From assembly GCA_050084515.1 (NCBI GenBank), contig CM114275.1, forward strand, positions 16,616,001-16,680,000: 64,000 nt of DNA, in the 5' to 3' direction. A program made the position numbers and the translations under genes. Shown one piece after another: positions 11,291-23,243 of this stretch (the stretch's first letter is position 1; each line of letters opens with the position of its first letter). The notes below the pieces were generated by a model that did no database searches, had not been told where the DNA came from, and saw nothing but the letters and a program-made list of their open reading frames with translations. The stretch comes from Blasia pusilla (Eukaryota; Marchantiophyta; Marchantiopsida; Blasiales).

Positions 11291-12840
11291 CAATCTTTGT
11301 CCATCATTCAAACTCTCCTCTCCTTACATAGTCCGTTCATATAATGAGTCTTGATCATAAAGGAGCTCTTATGCTTCCAAATACAAATATGAAGATGGAG
11401 CATGAAAATAAACTTCGGGGATATATGGGAAATCCGATAGTCTCTTTCCTTGATCTTGTAAATGATAGTGGACTTCCAATTGTGCGGTATTAACAATCAA
11501 AGCATTGGGGGCAAGATCAAAAATCCCTTTTTTCTGTATAGATCCCAAAATTCATGAAATAAGTCGATTAATAGAAGAAAGAAAGAAAAGATGTACGAAA
11601 GGAAATAAGAAATGGGAATTACCTCACGTTGTTCATAGAGGATATCATCTATAAGCGGGATAAGAAATTGACTCCACAGTTCAGCAGGTCGAGCACGTGT
11701 GTTATAAGCCAAAATAATCGCAAATAGTTGACGAAGCGCACGACCTGTGTGGATTTTGCATGCTTCTTGGAAGCAGGAATATACTTCCCTATCATCCTTA
11801 AGAAGACCCATCTGAATAGCAGTCTCCTTGAAGGTGGGATATAAGACTCCATCCACAGTTCTCAAGTACTCATATGTAGTTGCATCTCGAATATGATGAA
11901 GTAGCAACCGTAACCAATGGCTTTCTCCTTCACCTACAAAAACACGCATGTAAGAAAATAAATATATAAAAGTTATTATTTGAAAATGCTTGAAAATGAA
12001 ATTGAAGATGGTTTAACAATATGCTGATTGGAAACAATTATAGATGTGTTAGATATAAGCGACAAATCGGATGACCACAACCATTTCTTTTATGAATTCT
12101 ATGAGTCCATTTTTTTATTGCTCCAACGATAATATGAAGAAAAATCCAAATATAGATATTATCATGTTGAGGAATCCAAACGATTAGTTGCAAACCATTG
12201 TGTAAGAGTTGCCTCCCTCTTTCTTTGTAGGATATCCATACACTATCGTGATCGTTGAAGAATACTGTTTGCATCTCCGGAAGATGAACTGCCAATCTTA
12301 CAATACTTGGATGTTCAACATGTAAACTAAACTTGATAAGCTGCCAACATGCCTCAAAAGAAGAGATATATCTATATACAAAATATGAAATAGAAATGTG
12401 GATAAAGATAGATTATTATAAAATAGATTGTTTTTGTCATGTTTGAAATGACGAAAAAGAAAAGAAACAAAGAATGCTTACCTTGCATCAAGATAGTGTG
12501 AGGTTTCATCAATGACATCCAATGTCGTGGATGTAGTTGTATCATTTAACACCTTAAATGAGATGGCATCTGATCCCTTATATATATAATTATTTAAGTA
12601 ATTCATAGTAGAAATGGTATTTGTGATCTCCAAATTGATATGACAATCAAAGAGAGTACATAATAAAGGATTATAAGGAACAACCCAACGATTATCCAAA
12701 GCTTGATCGCGCTTCATTATCTTAACTCCATTATCCAACGTGTGACGTAAGGAAAAGGAAAAAACCATTTAAAATAATTTATTATTTATTATAAATCATG
12801 GCGAGACAAAAAAACATTAAATTTGGGCATAGATTTCACA
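11290..12840 (-). pseudogene. Helitron RepHel central region
   Basis: Three blocks typical of plant Helitron proteins are readable. The first, 12768-12478, includes LDNRWVVPYNP, CHINLEI and YIYKGSDA. The second is 12295-12038 (MAVHLPEMQTVFF). The third, 11949-11497, includes HHIRDATTYEYLRT, QMGLLKDDREVY and ARPAELW, where a typical protein has the region before the helicase. Non-coding gaps between blocks look like degraded introns. Confidence 0.75.
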
Positions 12841-12847
12841 CATACCT

Positions 12848-13640
12848 TCAAAAAATTGGATAACCGTCTTCATTCTCCGTAGTCATGGTTGCAAATGGCT
12901 TGAGATAGCCTTTGGTACTCTTCTTTGTTTCCTTATCCATACATGGAGCATTTGGATTAAGTTGTCCACGTGGACCATGAAGCAAGCAATTAGCTATAGT
13001 AGAATGAAGTCTTGGATGACTGTTAGCATTAGGTGTCTCAGCTGATATTATATCATCATAATCAAATGTAGAGCGCGGCTTATCCTCAAGACCTAGAATA
13101 ATCAAAATGTGTACAAGTAATAAACCTCTTTTTTGGAATTCAACCACATGGATGCATCCTACAACCCTACCCAAGATATTCTTCTCAAGAATGAGCCTTA
13201 GTAACTCTCTTTTACTTCTTTTCAACAACTCTAACAACCAAATCTGGTCTATCTGTAGGTTGTTGACATCGTAATAGTGCGGATGTAATCTCCTCCCATT
13301 TTGGATTGCACGTCATTGTAAGAAAATAATTAGGTTTTCCGAGGTGTCTTACAATGGACATTGCATCTTGATATATTTTATGCATATGATGTGGACCCCC
13401 ACTAAAAGAAGAAGGCAATATAATTTGTCTCCCAAACCTTGCACCATTTATGTCCTTTTGATGCATGGCATACTTTATACCTTGATATAATTAAACTCAC
13501 AACCCAAGATAAGCAAGCCCAAGATAGTCGTTGCATCTCTATAGTGGCATAAATATCAACCATATACTCTTGAGTAAGACAAACAAAACGAAGCACTAGA
13601 TTATCATCTTCAGCACCAACACACATTTGTAGTCGAATTG
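12848..13640 (-). pseudogene. Helitron Rep (HUH nuclease-like) domain
   Basis: The fragment at 13466-13212 holds ARFGRQIILPSSFSGGP, MHKIYQDAMSIVRHLG and FLTMTCNPKWEEI, the signature of the Helitron helicase-like N domain. The next piece (13237-12848) has VEFQKRGLLLVHIL, where active Helitrons have a His-hydrophobic-His motif. The first His is lost here, consistent with decay. It continues with LLHGPRGQLNPNAPCM. The segment 13626-13402 supplies the preceding YMVDIYATIE block. Confidence 0.85.
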
Positions 13641-15650
13641 AGGCAACTATAGAGTAGTAACCATCTTCTTCCTTCCTTCACATAGAAGGTCATCATCAAT
13701 TCTTTCTTCCTCAATGCAATCATCTAATCCTTCGTGCTCTCCATCATTGTAGTAGGAACATTGATTGTTTTGTCCTCGAAAAATGTTCCAAGTGATATTC
13801 TAGGATGCCAACTTGCTTCACCATAAATAAATAATAGAACAAAATGCAGTGGAATATATGCTTCATTTAGATCTGAAATACTACTTAATCCTCCTCCATG
13901 TAATTGAATAATAATATTTCTCCGGTCAACATGTTCACTTCCATCACTAGGTTATATGAACATGTTTTATCGGAGAGATATTATTGTTGCATCTAATTGA
14001 GATTGTTGCAATTTGACATAACCCTTCCTAGATTTTCCAATTCATTCTCAATATCATGAATGTATTTTTGAGCAAATTGTGGACAAATCCCTTTATTAAG
14101 ATGCAAAGATCCGATACAATGATATATTCCACCTTGCATATGAAATCGTCCGGTGCCACCAACTTCCTCCCTAACTTGGGCTCCAGTAGATGCTAATTGA
14201 AGAGAAAAATTATAAGCTCAAGCATAGGAAAGAAAATGGAGACTTTGAGCTCCAACACCTGAGATCAATGATTTCAAGAATTCAGGACAATCCTTCAAGA
14301 GCGGAAGTTGTACTCTTCCATGATCACAACACATACCAAAAGGTGAGTTTCAAAACCTTGTACTCTTCATCTTGTCACACTTCCAATGTAGGGCATAGGA
14401 CGAAGGGCATGTTTTTGTCATAAAATCAATCGTATTACGATCGGTTATATGGTCGATACTTCCTCGTAATCTTAACTTTTTTATATCGCTCTCTTGGAAG
14501 TTTCGAATTCGGACAAGATTGAGTGATTTATTGACTTTCAAAACTATGCCAACATTCTGCATTTGTGACTGAACATTCTCAGATGGGGGGTTTAATCCAT
14601 CACGTGTTGAAGAAGCTTGCTCAACAACTATAGGAGTTACATACGTAGATACCTTAGAAGTGTGAGTCGTGCAGTGGTTGTTGATAACATTGTCATCTTG
14701 CCCAATAGATATATCTTCAATAATACTTGGAGCATTATTAATAGGTTGACAAGCTTCCGTAACGTCCATATCCTCTCTAGCATATATCAAGTTACATAAA
14801 TCATGTCTTGGTGATATGGGTATAGGAGGCCCGACCATGGGAAGAATGGAATCGATCTCGATAAATCTGGCCGTAGTATGTAATTGGAAATCGTCATTGG
14901 GGATCTCATAAGTATTTTCATGAGTCATAGGCCTGAGAAAAAAAATCTGAATTAGAATTTATAACTTTGTAACAAAAGAAGTTCATGAAATATGAAGTAC
15001 AGTGAGAGACAACATACCTTGCAATAGTATTGAAAGTGTTCCTTGTATTATCCTCCATCATAGTAGGTAGAGCATCACAAATGGAAGTGTTCCTTGTAAT
15101 ATCTTCTATCATAGTAGATGGAGCATAGAAAATGGTTTGAACAAATAAGGTAGAGGAATCATGTCCATGTATCGCTTTCCTTTTTTTTGTTCTTTTAAGT
15201 GCTAAAGTCTCCTTACGAATAAGTCATTTTTGTTCTTTTGTGCCTCCCCACGCAACACCTTTCGAAAATCACGTATAGAAATGGGATTTGATGGAATAAG
15301 AAGCCTTTGGAAAATATTGCAAAGAAAAAAGTTATTATCAAATAGTACCAATTGAATTCAGTATGCATACCAAATATCTTTTGGGATAGAAGATGCATGG
15401 GCCATAGGTAGAACGTACTTTGGTGATGATTGAATGAGTGCATCAGGTAGTTGTTTTTATGACCTGCCAACTTTTGAGCACGTAAAGCTTGATTTCTTTT
15501 TTGTCCCTCCGCACGAAGTACCTTCCAAAAATCTGGCAAATCTGTTGGATTTTCTGGAAGAGGAAGTCTGCAACAAAAAAAGCATACAAAAGTTACAAAA
15601 TAATAAAAATCTCTCTTAGTGAATGTCGAGAAACACACAAAATATATCAC
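13640..15650 (-). pseudogene. Helitron N-terminal region
   Basis: The frame at 14928-14350 ends in a Cys-rich segment (CPSSYALHWKC) and continues in another frame into FGMCCDHGRVQLPLL, the zinc-finger-like start of many plant Helitron proteins. Further upstream, 15650-15213 carries two similar PENPTDLPDFWKVLR and PSNPISIRDFRKVLR blocks, suggesting an internal duplication of an N-terminal exon. No start codon could be assigned. Confidence 0.65.
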
Positions 15651-15659
15651 TATTAATGT

Positions 15660-17100
15660 GTCTCATATCCATGCATGCATACATAAATCTCTCCAACCTA
15701 CATATATCGGAAAGATTGTGTTGATTTGGGTATGAGGTATTTGAATACGTGGATGCGTAAGCCGTAAATTTGTGATGTCGTGAAGGGCGGAATTTTCCAT
15801 CATGTTAACATGCAAGTGCACTAATCTGTTGAACACATTAGCATCAAACGTTAGTGAGTATAAGAAAATTTGAATAAAAAAAGAAATGTTACAATCTCTA
15901 ACAACTTACCATATGGATTCTCTAGTAAGGACAAATTTTTTTAATTTTCTAGATAACAATAATAGGTAAAAGACAAATTTTAAAATGGGTGAAAAGGTTG
16001 GGGAAAGGATTAGGGGAAAAATTGAGGAAAGGATTAGGGAAAAAGGGGGGGGAAGGTTTAAATTGGAGGGAGGGGGGATGGGGGAAAATTTTAGGGCCGT
16101 CGGATTTTTTCCATCTCGACTGCAAGATGTGGCTCTGTAAGATTCGAGGGCCATGGGCGCATATGGTAGTTTGGGCCGTCTGATCTAGGTCATGTAGATC
16201 AAGCCGTTCGATCTACTGCACGGTAATGCCACGGCGCATGTGTAGCATGCAGCGTCAGGTGCCGACAAATAGGAGGCGAGAGGACCTGCCTGGCCTTCAT
16301 TTATCGCTGCTGCCAAGAGCAGGCTCTCGGCAGCAGCCGCTCTCCCTCCCCTCTCTTGCAAACATGAGTTTGCGCGTCGACCCTAGCCTGCTCCCCTCTC
16401 TCCCTCTCCTTCCCTCTCTCGCAAGCTGGAGCTCGCGCCTCAACCCTACCCGCCACTCTCCCGCCCCTCTCTCGCGAGGGGGAGCTCACGCATGTGTCTC
16501 TTGGCGCTGCCCGCCACTCTTTTCGTTGTGCTTACCCTGCTCTCGTGTTTGCGCTCACTGCCCTCACTGCCAGCCCATTTGCGCTACATCTCTCGGTTGT
16601 AGCCGCTCATCTTGAGCGCGCCCGACCTCATACTCTTTGATTGTACAGCAAGGGTTCTTGTTCTCTGATTTTACATCAAAGTCTCGCAGACATGCATAGG
16701 TCTATCTGATCAATCCATAGCTTGTCTAATGTTTTGTGCCCTATGCACAAATGCAAATTCACACATTCTACCTTGGCCCTTTGCGCTTGCTAACAAATTT
16801 TGCTTTGCTTATGGGAATGATTGTTCCCATTTGTAGATTTTCTATGGTAGGTGAGTAGAACATCCATAAATATATCAAATTCAAGTCATGTAAGAGCAAC
16901 CTGATAGATTACATAAATAGGCAAATACACATTGATTTACACGCTTTGCTTCATAAGCTTGAAGCTTACAACTTTACTTTGAAGTTTAGAAACACGTGTA
17001 GGGACTCCCCTTTCCTTTTTTCCTCTCTTGGATGCTTCTTTACTTGTTTTCTTTGATAAGAACTTCGAGTAGAATCTTCTGCATTCTGCTCACAATAGTG
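15660..17100. other. Spacer with purine-rich and GC-rich patches
   Basis: A purine-rich G/A run lies at about 15985-16095. It is followed by the paired phrases GGGCCGTCGGATT and GGGCCGTCTGATCT. A pyrimidine-rich, GC-rich patch spans 16250-16620. No gene or clear transposon terminus was assigned; the Helitron 5' end may lie here. Confidence 0.35.
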
Positions 17101-17103
17101 GAC

Positions 17104-17574
17104 TTAAACTCTTTCACGGCGAAGTACAGGTTCAAGAATATACTCATGAGATCTAACACTCTTCATTGGAAGGGGAGCCTGTGCAATCTGTGGAGTATCC
17201 ACAGATTGCATAGATTGCACAGGCTTGGGCAAGCCATCACCTCGTGCTTCAATTGGTTGGCTATACGGGCTTGATGATGAGGGAATACTATCCCTCCTAG
17301 CATCGCCAAAGATTATTGGCGATGATGTAAGCCTAGTTTCCCATATCACGCTTACAGGTTCTGGAAGGTCCTCCCCTACAGCAAGATTTGAGTTCGACTG
17401 TAGCCTGATGGAATCACCCAGTGAGTCCGGGGACCTTGCAAGTCCAAGTGACGACGTAATATCGGGGTCTTTAACATCATAGTGCTTTTCAGAGGAGTAA
17501 GATTGAGGCTCCTACTTCAATCCCATCTTTCTCTTGCCTTGTGTTGATTTCATTGGTGTGCGTCGTTGTGTCAT
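17104..17574 (-). pseudogene. Unknown Ser/Pro-rich protein, one in-frame stop
   Basis: On the minus strand a frame starts MTQRRTPMKSTQGKRKMGLK and meets one TAG. It then stays open for about 135 codons with protein-like Ser/Pro-rich composition (PSSSSPYSQPIEARGDG) and ends in a basic tail (LEPVLRRERV). Removing the single stop would give roughly 156 codons. I recognise no family. It could be a captured or retired host gene, or an accessory transposon protein. An inverted repeat at 17176-17225 lies inside it. Confidence 0.3.
17176..17225. repeat. Nested inverted repeat
   Basis: Inner arms CAATCTGTGGA (17184-17194) and TCCACAGATTG (17198-17208) flank a three-base loop. The outer arms AGCCTGTGCAATCT (17176) and AGATTGCACAGGCT (17212) reuse part of the same sequence, giving a branched palindrome. 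Confidence 0.7.
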
Positions 17575-18420
17575 TTCCTGCACCAGAAAGAAGCGTTACT
17601 TCTCACTCTCGGCTTGAGACATTTTACATGTACTTTGGACTTGGAAACAAGTCATATGGAGATCTCAGATGTTGTGAATGTTGATACCTCCAAATGTGAG
17701 GCCGGGGTAGAAATTAGAAGACCCTCTCTCCTAGCTCGGATACCTGTGAAAACATGTATTGTTTGGTGAGTAGTAGAGGTATATAACTCTACACTCCAAC
17801 TTGTAGCTGATCAATAGTAGTATTGTAAGAAAAGTAGTAGGCCTAAAGTGACTTTTACAAAAGAAAGCTAGCAATGCAATAGAAAATGCAAAATGGTAGA
17901 TTAGGACTACTTGCATGTATGTGGAAATTCAAACTTCAAATGGAAACAAATGCATTTCAAGCCTCAAATATCAGTATTGTGAATGTGAGTCTTTCTGAAT
18001 GCGAGTCTTTTCGGCAATGACCTTCAAATGTAATAGTGTTTTGTTGTGCTCCGAAAGTTTAAATACATGTCAACTTTGGTGTCGAAACCCTAGACTGCTA
18101 CTGTTAAACTTGGCAGGCGATTAAGACCAGCGGCCCCAAATAGCCACATTCTTAAGGGCCCTAAAAAACTGCACCCTTAAAAGACCGTATTTAAAATCAA
18201 GGAGTGGGAATTTGAAACTGTGGGAGTGGATGTACACGTTCAAACTACATAGCACCCCCATATAAAACTCGTGAGAAGTACAAATGCATGAGAAGTGGGA
18301 CACATGTCACTCCCAGGCACATCCCCAAAAGACACGTGTCACTCCCAAGCCCTTCCAAAAAGTGCACGTGTGAGGCTGGGGGCCCTCGAATAGTATAGAT
18401 AGGAGACAATTGGGCGACTC
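17575..18420. other. Spacer
   Basis: No gene recognised. The phrase ACACGTGTCACTCCCA occurs almost identically near 18300 and 18339. Confidence 0.4.
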
Positions 18421-18421
18421 A

Positions 18422-18540
18422 ACTCCGGAGTTCAAGGCCCCTAGGACCTTTCGTTGCGACGAAACTAAAGCTCCCCGCTTAAAGAAGCGGATTCCTAAAT
18501 AAGTATGCCGTTGGTATAGACGACGTTTTTCAGAAACGTC
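18422..18540. repeat. Cluster of four perfect palindromes/hairpins
   Basis: Within 120 bases lie ACTCCGGAGT (18422-18431), TTTCGT-TGCG-ACGAAA (18449-18464), CCGCTT-AAAG-AAGCGG (18475-18490) and GACGTTT-TTCAG-AAACGTC (18522-18540). Such density suggests a structured transcript or a transposon end. No known RNA family was recognised. Confidence 0.55.
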
Positions 18541-18847
18541 CTAAAGAAAATTTTGTCCTCTTTCGGATGATTAAAAAAATTAAGTTTTTTATAAGTAATA
18601 TTACTTACTCAACAAAGGCGACTCACTCGTGTGGAGCGAACTAGCATGGCTTCCTCCCGAAGTGGCGGCACGGGCTCCCGAGGGGATTCGCGCATAGTGG
18701 TAGGAATAATTCCATGTCAGTCTGGCAGAGTGGCACATTCGGAACAAACGTGAGAGCCTCCACGCCCTATATCTATGCCATACATACAGACGTAGCTATT
18801 CTGTGAGTTTCGATTTCACTCCTTCCCGTCCGTAGGTTTCTGATCGT

Positions 18848-18981
18848 CTTCGCTCACTAACAGCGTTCGGGGCCGGTCTCGAGGTTTTTTTTTCTTCTCT
18901 ACGCCCGCTCATTTGTATCGTGATGGGTTTCCCGTCCTATTTTCTATATATTACTACATTTTTCTTCGCTCACTAACAGCG
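18848..18981 (+). repeat. 18-bp direct repeat
   Basis: CTTCGCTCACTAACAGCG occurs exactly at 18848-18865 and 18964-18981, 116 bp apart, in a locally GC-richer region (18.6-19.4 kb) that holds no recognised gene. Confidence 0.8.
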
Positions 18982-19534
18982 TGGGACACTATCAACACGT
19001 GTATATCATACATACGCACAGTCTTGCAGCCCCTTCCGCCGATGAAGCAGGCATGCATTTCGAAAAACGCGTCGACGAGCCTTTGGAATATGGAGTTTGT
19101 TACTTGGAGGAGACTCAGAAGTCTTGAATGGCTGGGTCCGCCCGGACTCCTCGCCCGCGGCGGTGAGGAATTCTGAGCCCCGCCATACTTTTCGTGGCCG
19201 CATGTCCGCTCCATCGACACTACGCGGCTAGGGCACGGACGAATGCTTGCTTCTCAAGAATGCACACACACGGGTCTCCACGTGGATTGACGACCAGGTG
19301 GACTAGTGCTTCGTATACCATACTCTTGGCGCATTACCCGGGATTGTTGCTCACACCCGTCCCTTCGGCGACCCTACTGCTGCTAGTTTTCGCGCTTCCT
19401 TCGCCGGTGATTAGATGATTAATATCCGACTAGAGTACATTTTCCTTTCAACTTCTAGTTAGCAGGTTCGTGTTTGCCCTCGAAAATGATTTTGTTTACA
19501 ATTTAGAAAAAAAATTCATTTCACAATTTAATAA

Positions 19535-19630
19535 AAAAATTCACTTTTTAAAATTTGTAAAGAAAAATAAAAATTCACTTTTTAAAATTTGTAAAGAAAA
19601 AGAAAAATTCACTTTTTAAATAATTATAGT
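19535..19630 (+). repeat. AT-rich tandem repeat (~34 bp)
   Basis: About 2.7 copies of a unit containing ATTCACTTTTTAAAATTTG, with TTCAC at 19540, 19574 and 19609. Confidence 0.8.
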
Positions 19631-19639
19631 ATTAAATTA

Positions 19640-20638
19640 AAATTTTAAATAATACCCAAATGTTAAAAAAATTTCATTCCTCCATAAAAGTTGAAAGAAC
19701 ACTTAGTCTTCCCCTTCTAAGTAATTCCACTCTCAGTTAAAATTTAAATGATACTTCACTCCCCTTGAATAATTCCACCCTCACATAAAATTTAAACAAT
19801 ATCTATTCATTTTCCCTTCTCATCAAATATGAATTGTGTAATTTTTCCTTATTATTCAATTATTTCTTCTTTTTGTACACTAGGATTTCCCATTATAATC
19901 TAAATTAATTAAATTATCAATTATTAATTAATTAATTATAAAAATTTCCTCTTCCATTAAAAGTCCTTTTTTCTACCCATCCAATATGAATCAAAGGATA
20001 AAACTCAAACATGTTACTATTTTGGCTTACTATCCCTCTATTTTGTCCTATTATAAATATCAAGCCGCCCATTATAATATAGATAATTATATGGGAATCG
20101 ATGCCTTCCTTCCCTGACTGTTCTTTCCAAACACTATAATGAGCATCATCTTTGATGTGTGCAAGAGATTGAGTGGAAGATGTACGTGCTGGGAAATCTA
20201 GGAACTCAAGAAATGGTGGAATTGTAGAGGATGATGTATTTCCTCCCCATTTGTACATTCAGAAGGCTATTGGCATTATAACGCGTACATACAGCAATTA
20301 TCTATGAGTTTTTTTGTGTTGGATTTTTTTCTTAGACATTTGTTTTTGTCTAAGAGCAAATGTTAGAGAGAGAGCAACTGATTTTTTGGTTACTTGGTTA
20401 ATAACAAGAAGTCATTGATGTCATTCACACAACCCTAAGCCAAATCCGAGGTTGAGCTCATTGCCCTCTTCACACTCCTCATCATTAACTGATTGATGCA
20501 AATATTTTTTCTCTTTCTCTGCATTTATGGGAAATTGATGAATCTCAACATATCCGCGTAATTTACACAAGTAATGCAACCCAACGACATTCATCATCCA
20601 TGTGGAATAATAGTATTTAATTCCAAATAAATACATGA

Positions 20639-20679
<41 letters not shown>

Positions 20680-22560
20680 GAAACTCTGAGACTCCACTGA
20701 ATGAGTAGATAAGACCTCCACATAATGCTTGATGAATGTAAGCATCTTGGTAAGTTGTACGAAAAAAATTTATTGGAGTGGAACTTGGTGTTTTCCCATT
20801 TAGCTACGAGGCGTTGTCAGTACTGCATCTAGAGGGCCATTCTGCCTCTCAATTTACGCTCAAAGGAACATGGGAGAGCGGAGAATGAACAGATGCAATC
20901 CTTGAATCTTAATTTATCCTTAAATTATGACACCTATGTATCGTACGTGCATTCCAACTAGTTCATATAAATATGTGGATAATTGTGGAAGGATGAAATT
21001 GAAAATGAGGATATTAAAAATGAGTTCAAGACATTTAGAGGAGATTCATGCAAGGGTAGGAAATGGTAAACTAGATGGTAATAATCTATATTATTATGCA
21101 TAATAGGAAAAATCATTCTAAATTTTTTTAGCTCTTGAAGTGATCCTCATACTCTGATGGATGTGATTTCGTGAAGGAAAAGATATCACACTAAATTTTA
21201 TCACAGATGAGAAGTGGTTGTTAATTAATATTTGATATTTCTCAAGAAATGGGGGAGTGGGGTGTTTATTATGGGGTTAATGGAAAATTGGAAAATTTAT
21301 TAAGAATGGAGCCTGAAAATACAAGTGTGGAGCATACTCATGATATTTGTAGATTTAGTGCTTGCAAGGAAATGAAATGTAATGTTGGGTTTTCAAGAAC
21401 GTGAAAATTTGAGCTAAGTTTAATGTATGAATTTGAAATCATAAACTTGGCTCAAAATTTCTTTCTTGAAAATTTTTCCCCAAGCAAGGTCTTCATGAAT
21501 TTAAAAGTTCTTCATGAAAGTAAAATAAGAAATCTTTGTTTTTAGGAACCAAACTTAATTCATAAGAAATTTCATTTTTTTCCAAATTTGATGCTTTCAA
21601 GAATTCTTCCCTAATCAAATTGGTTAATTTGGATGAGAGTTGTAACCTAATTTCTCAAGAAATATTTGATAGATACATACCCATCCCAAGAAAATAGAAT
21701 TTCTATGTAGGTCAATTAAGTTTGGTAAAGATAAAACGTCCTTCGAAATTCAACAAGGAGAGTGCATATTTTTTTAGTTTCTTAGTTTATTTACCCCCAA
21801 TTACGAAACCCATTGGATTTGAACCTCTTTCCTCTATTTATGACACCCAATGAAAAATTATATTAATTTTCTTGTTTTGTTCTCCGCACCTCATATCTTC
21901 TTGCCATTCCACAATCTCTTTGTGTGGATTTGGCACACTATCTAATCAGAAGTGAGAGGATTGCCGCTTATGATGGTGTGTGGGATATCATATTTTATAT
22001 TGCTTGTGAGAGTGGCTTTGCATGTGCAAAGATATAGAGAGGTACTACTCCATACGGAATTCCCTTACTCTTGTTGATCTTGATATGATGCGAGAGGTTG
22101 AGGTGGTGGTGGATATTGTAGTCACAGATTCTATGGAGGAAGCTATGCGAGCCCAAGTGAGGCGCACAAGAGAGATTGCTACAAGGAGTGGCGACGATGA
22201 AGAAGGCCTATATGTAAAGTTGACTTTATGACGAACATTGATTCGCCCCCTCAACCATACAAATGCATGGATCTATGGGGGAGAGATTTGACTTGTTTCT
22301 TAAAGATTGTTTTCATCATTTAAAATTGAAAAATGATTGTCTTTAACTACTGCAATTTTTTATTATAGGCAATAGGTTTCCATAACTTTGCAATATGCCC
22401 ATGCTAACCACCTTTGGCAACCAGCATGTCTTTTTAAGTGTCATTAATATTATCTCGAGGAGTTTAGGGTCGAGGAGGTGCCCCTCCTCTTTTTCCGCGC
22501 TGGTATGGGCCTTCACCTTGACTCCCCCTCTTTTGGACTACCAATGAATTTTTCATTACC
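19640..22560. other. Spacer, AT-rich
   Basis: No gene recognised. A (TC)n microsatellite of about 18 units lies at 20641-20677. A 69-codon plus frame at 22022-22231 is acidic (MMREVEVVVDIVVTDSMEEA) but matches nothing I know. The rest is AT-rich and non-coding in appearance. Confidence 0.4.
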
Positions 22561-22569
22561 CCTTTTATT

Positions 22570-23243
22570 TGGACTTTCTTTCCTTTAACAACCTCATTTT
22601 ATCTCAATTATATCTCCTTTCCATTTCGTCCGTAAATATAATAACAACTGAAAAATGTGAAAAAAAATTCTTGTCATGGCAGGCGACGCGAATTGACGCC
22701 GGGACCGACAGCTTCGGGGCCATGGTTACCGGCGCAGGATCTCCAGGCGGAAGAACAACCTCATCGGCCCGGGCTCGTCGCTCGATAAACATCACACCTC
22801 CATAAATATGCAACCTCCCCACGTCTCCCACTTTGCTCGCTTTTTTCCCGATACTGCCGATGGAAGACGATTGGACTTCCTCCTCCCGGTAGTTGTCCCC
22901 CTTCAACTCGCCTCTCTCCCGAATGCCTGCCCGCCTGCCAGTTTGCAACGTCTCTTCCATCCACCTCTGACACTCTAGTTCCATGACTCGCTGGCGTACC
23001 TTCTCATCTCGTGCTTGCTCTTCCCCGTGCTTAACGTACTAAATTTCTCGTTTGCTCGTGTATATCACTGTCGTCCAAATTTCTTTCCCACTCTCCGTTT
23101 CCTGTCGAGCCTCGTCAACGGACTCAGTCAAGGGCTGCGTCGAGTTGAAGAGTTAGAGGTGTGTAGTGGGGTTGAGGGATTTATCGTCTGGTTTGTGTAC
23201 CTTTTCGCCCTTCCGATCCGACTTTCATGATCGAGCTGGAGGA
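22570..23243 (+). promoter_or_regulatory. Probable promoter/5' UTR of membrane-protein gene
   Basis: This stretch lies directly upstream of the first coding exon. Its GC content rises sharply compared with the AT-rich spacer before it. A TATA-like CCATAAATATG sits at about 22799. A 126-codon minus-strand open frame (22984-22604) covers part of it and could be a divergent transcript, but I recognise no family, so I treat it as upstream region. The transcription start cannot be fixed by reading. Confidence 0.35.

Larger units (their letters stand above)
9749..15650 (-). mobile_element. Decayed autonomous Helitron
   Basis: Successive minus-strand fragments match, in order, a plant Helitron protein: N-terminal region (15.65-14.9 kb), zinc-finger-like segment (14.4 kb), Helitron helicase-like/Rep domain (13.6-12.85 kb), linker blocks (12.8-11.6 kb) and PIF1-type helicase (11.5-9.95 kb). 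The 3' terminus fits Helitron rules: a CTAA end at plus position 9749, followed on the minus strand by T, with a CGTGC/GCACG hairpin about 10 bases inside. I could not fix the 5' TC end. Stops, frameshifts and introns interrupt the frame, so the copy is not functional as it stands. Confidence 0.85.

Noticed and set aside
22604-22984. 126-codon minus-strand frame upstream of the membrane-protein gene
   Set aside because: No recognised family, and it overlaps the GC-rich promoter region of a confidently identified gene. Kept only as a possible divergent transcript.
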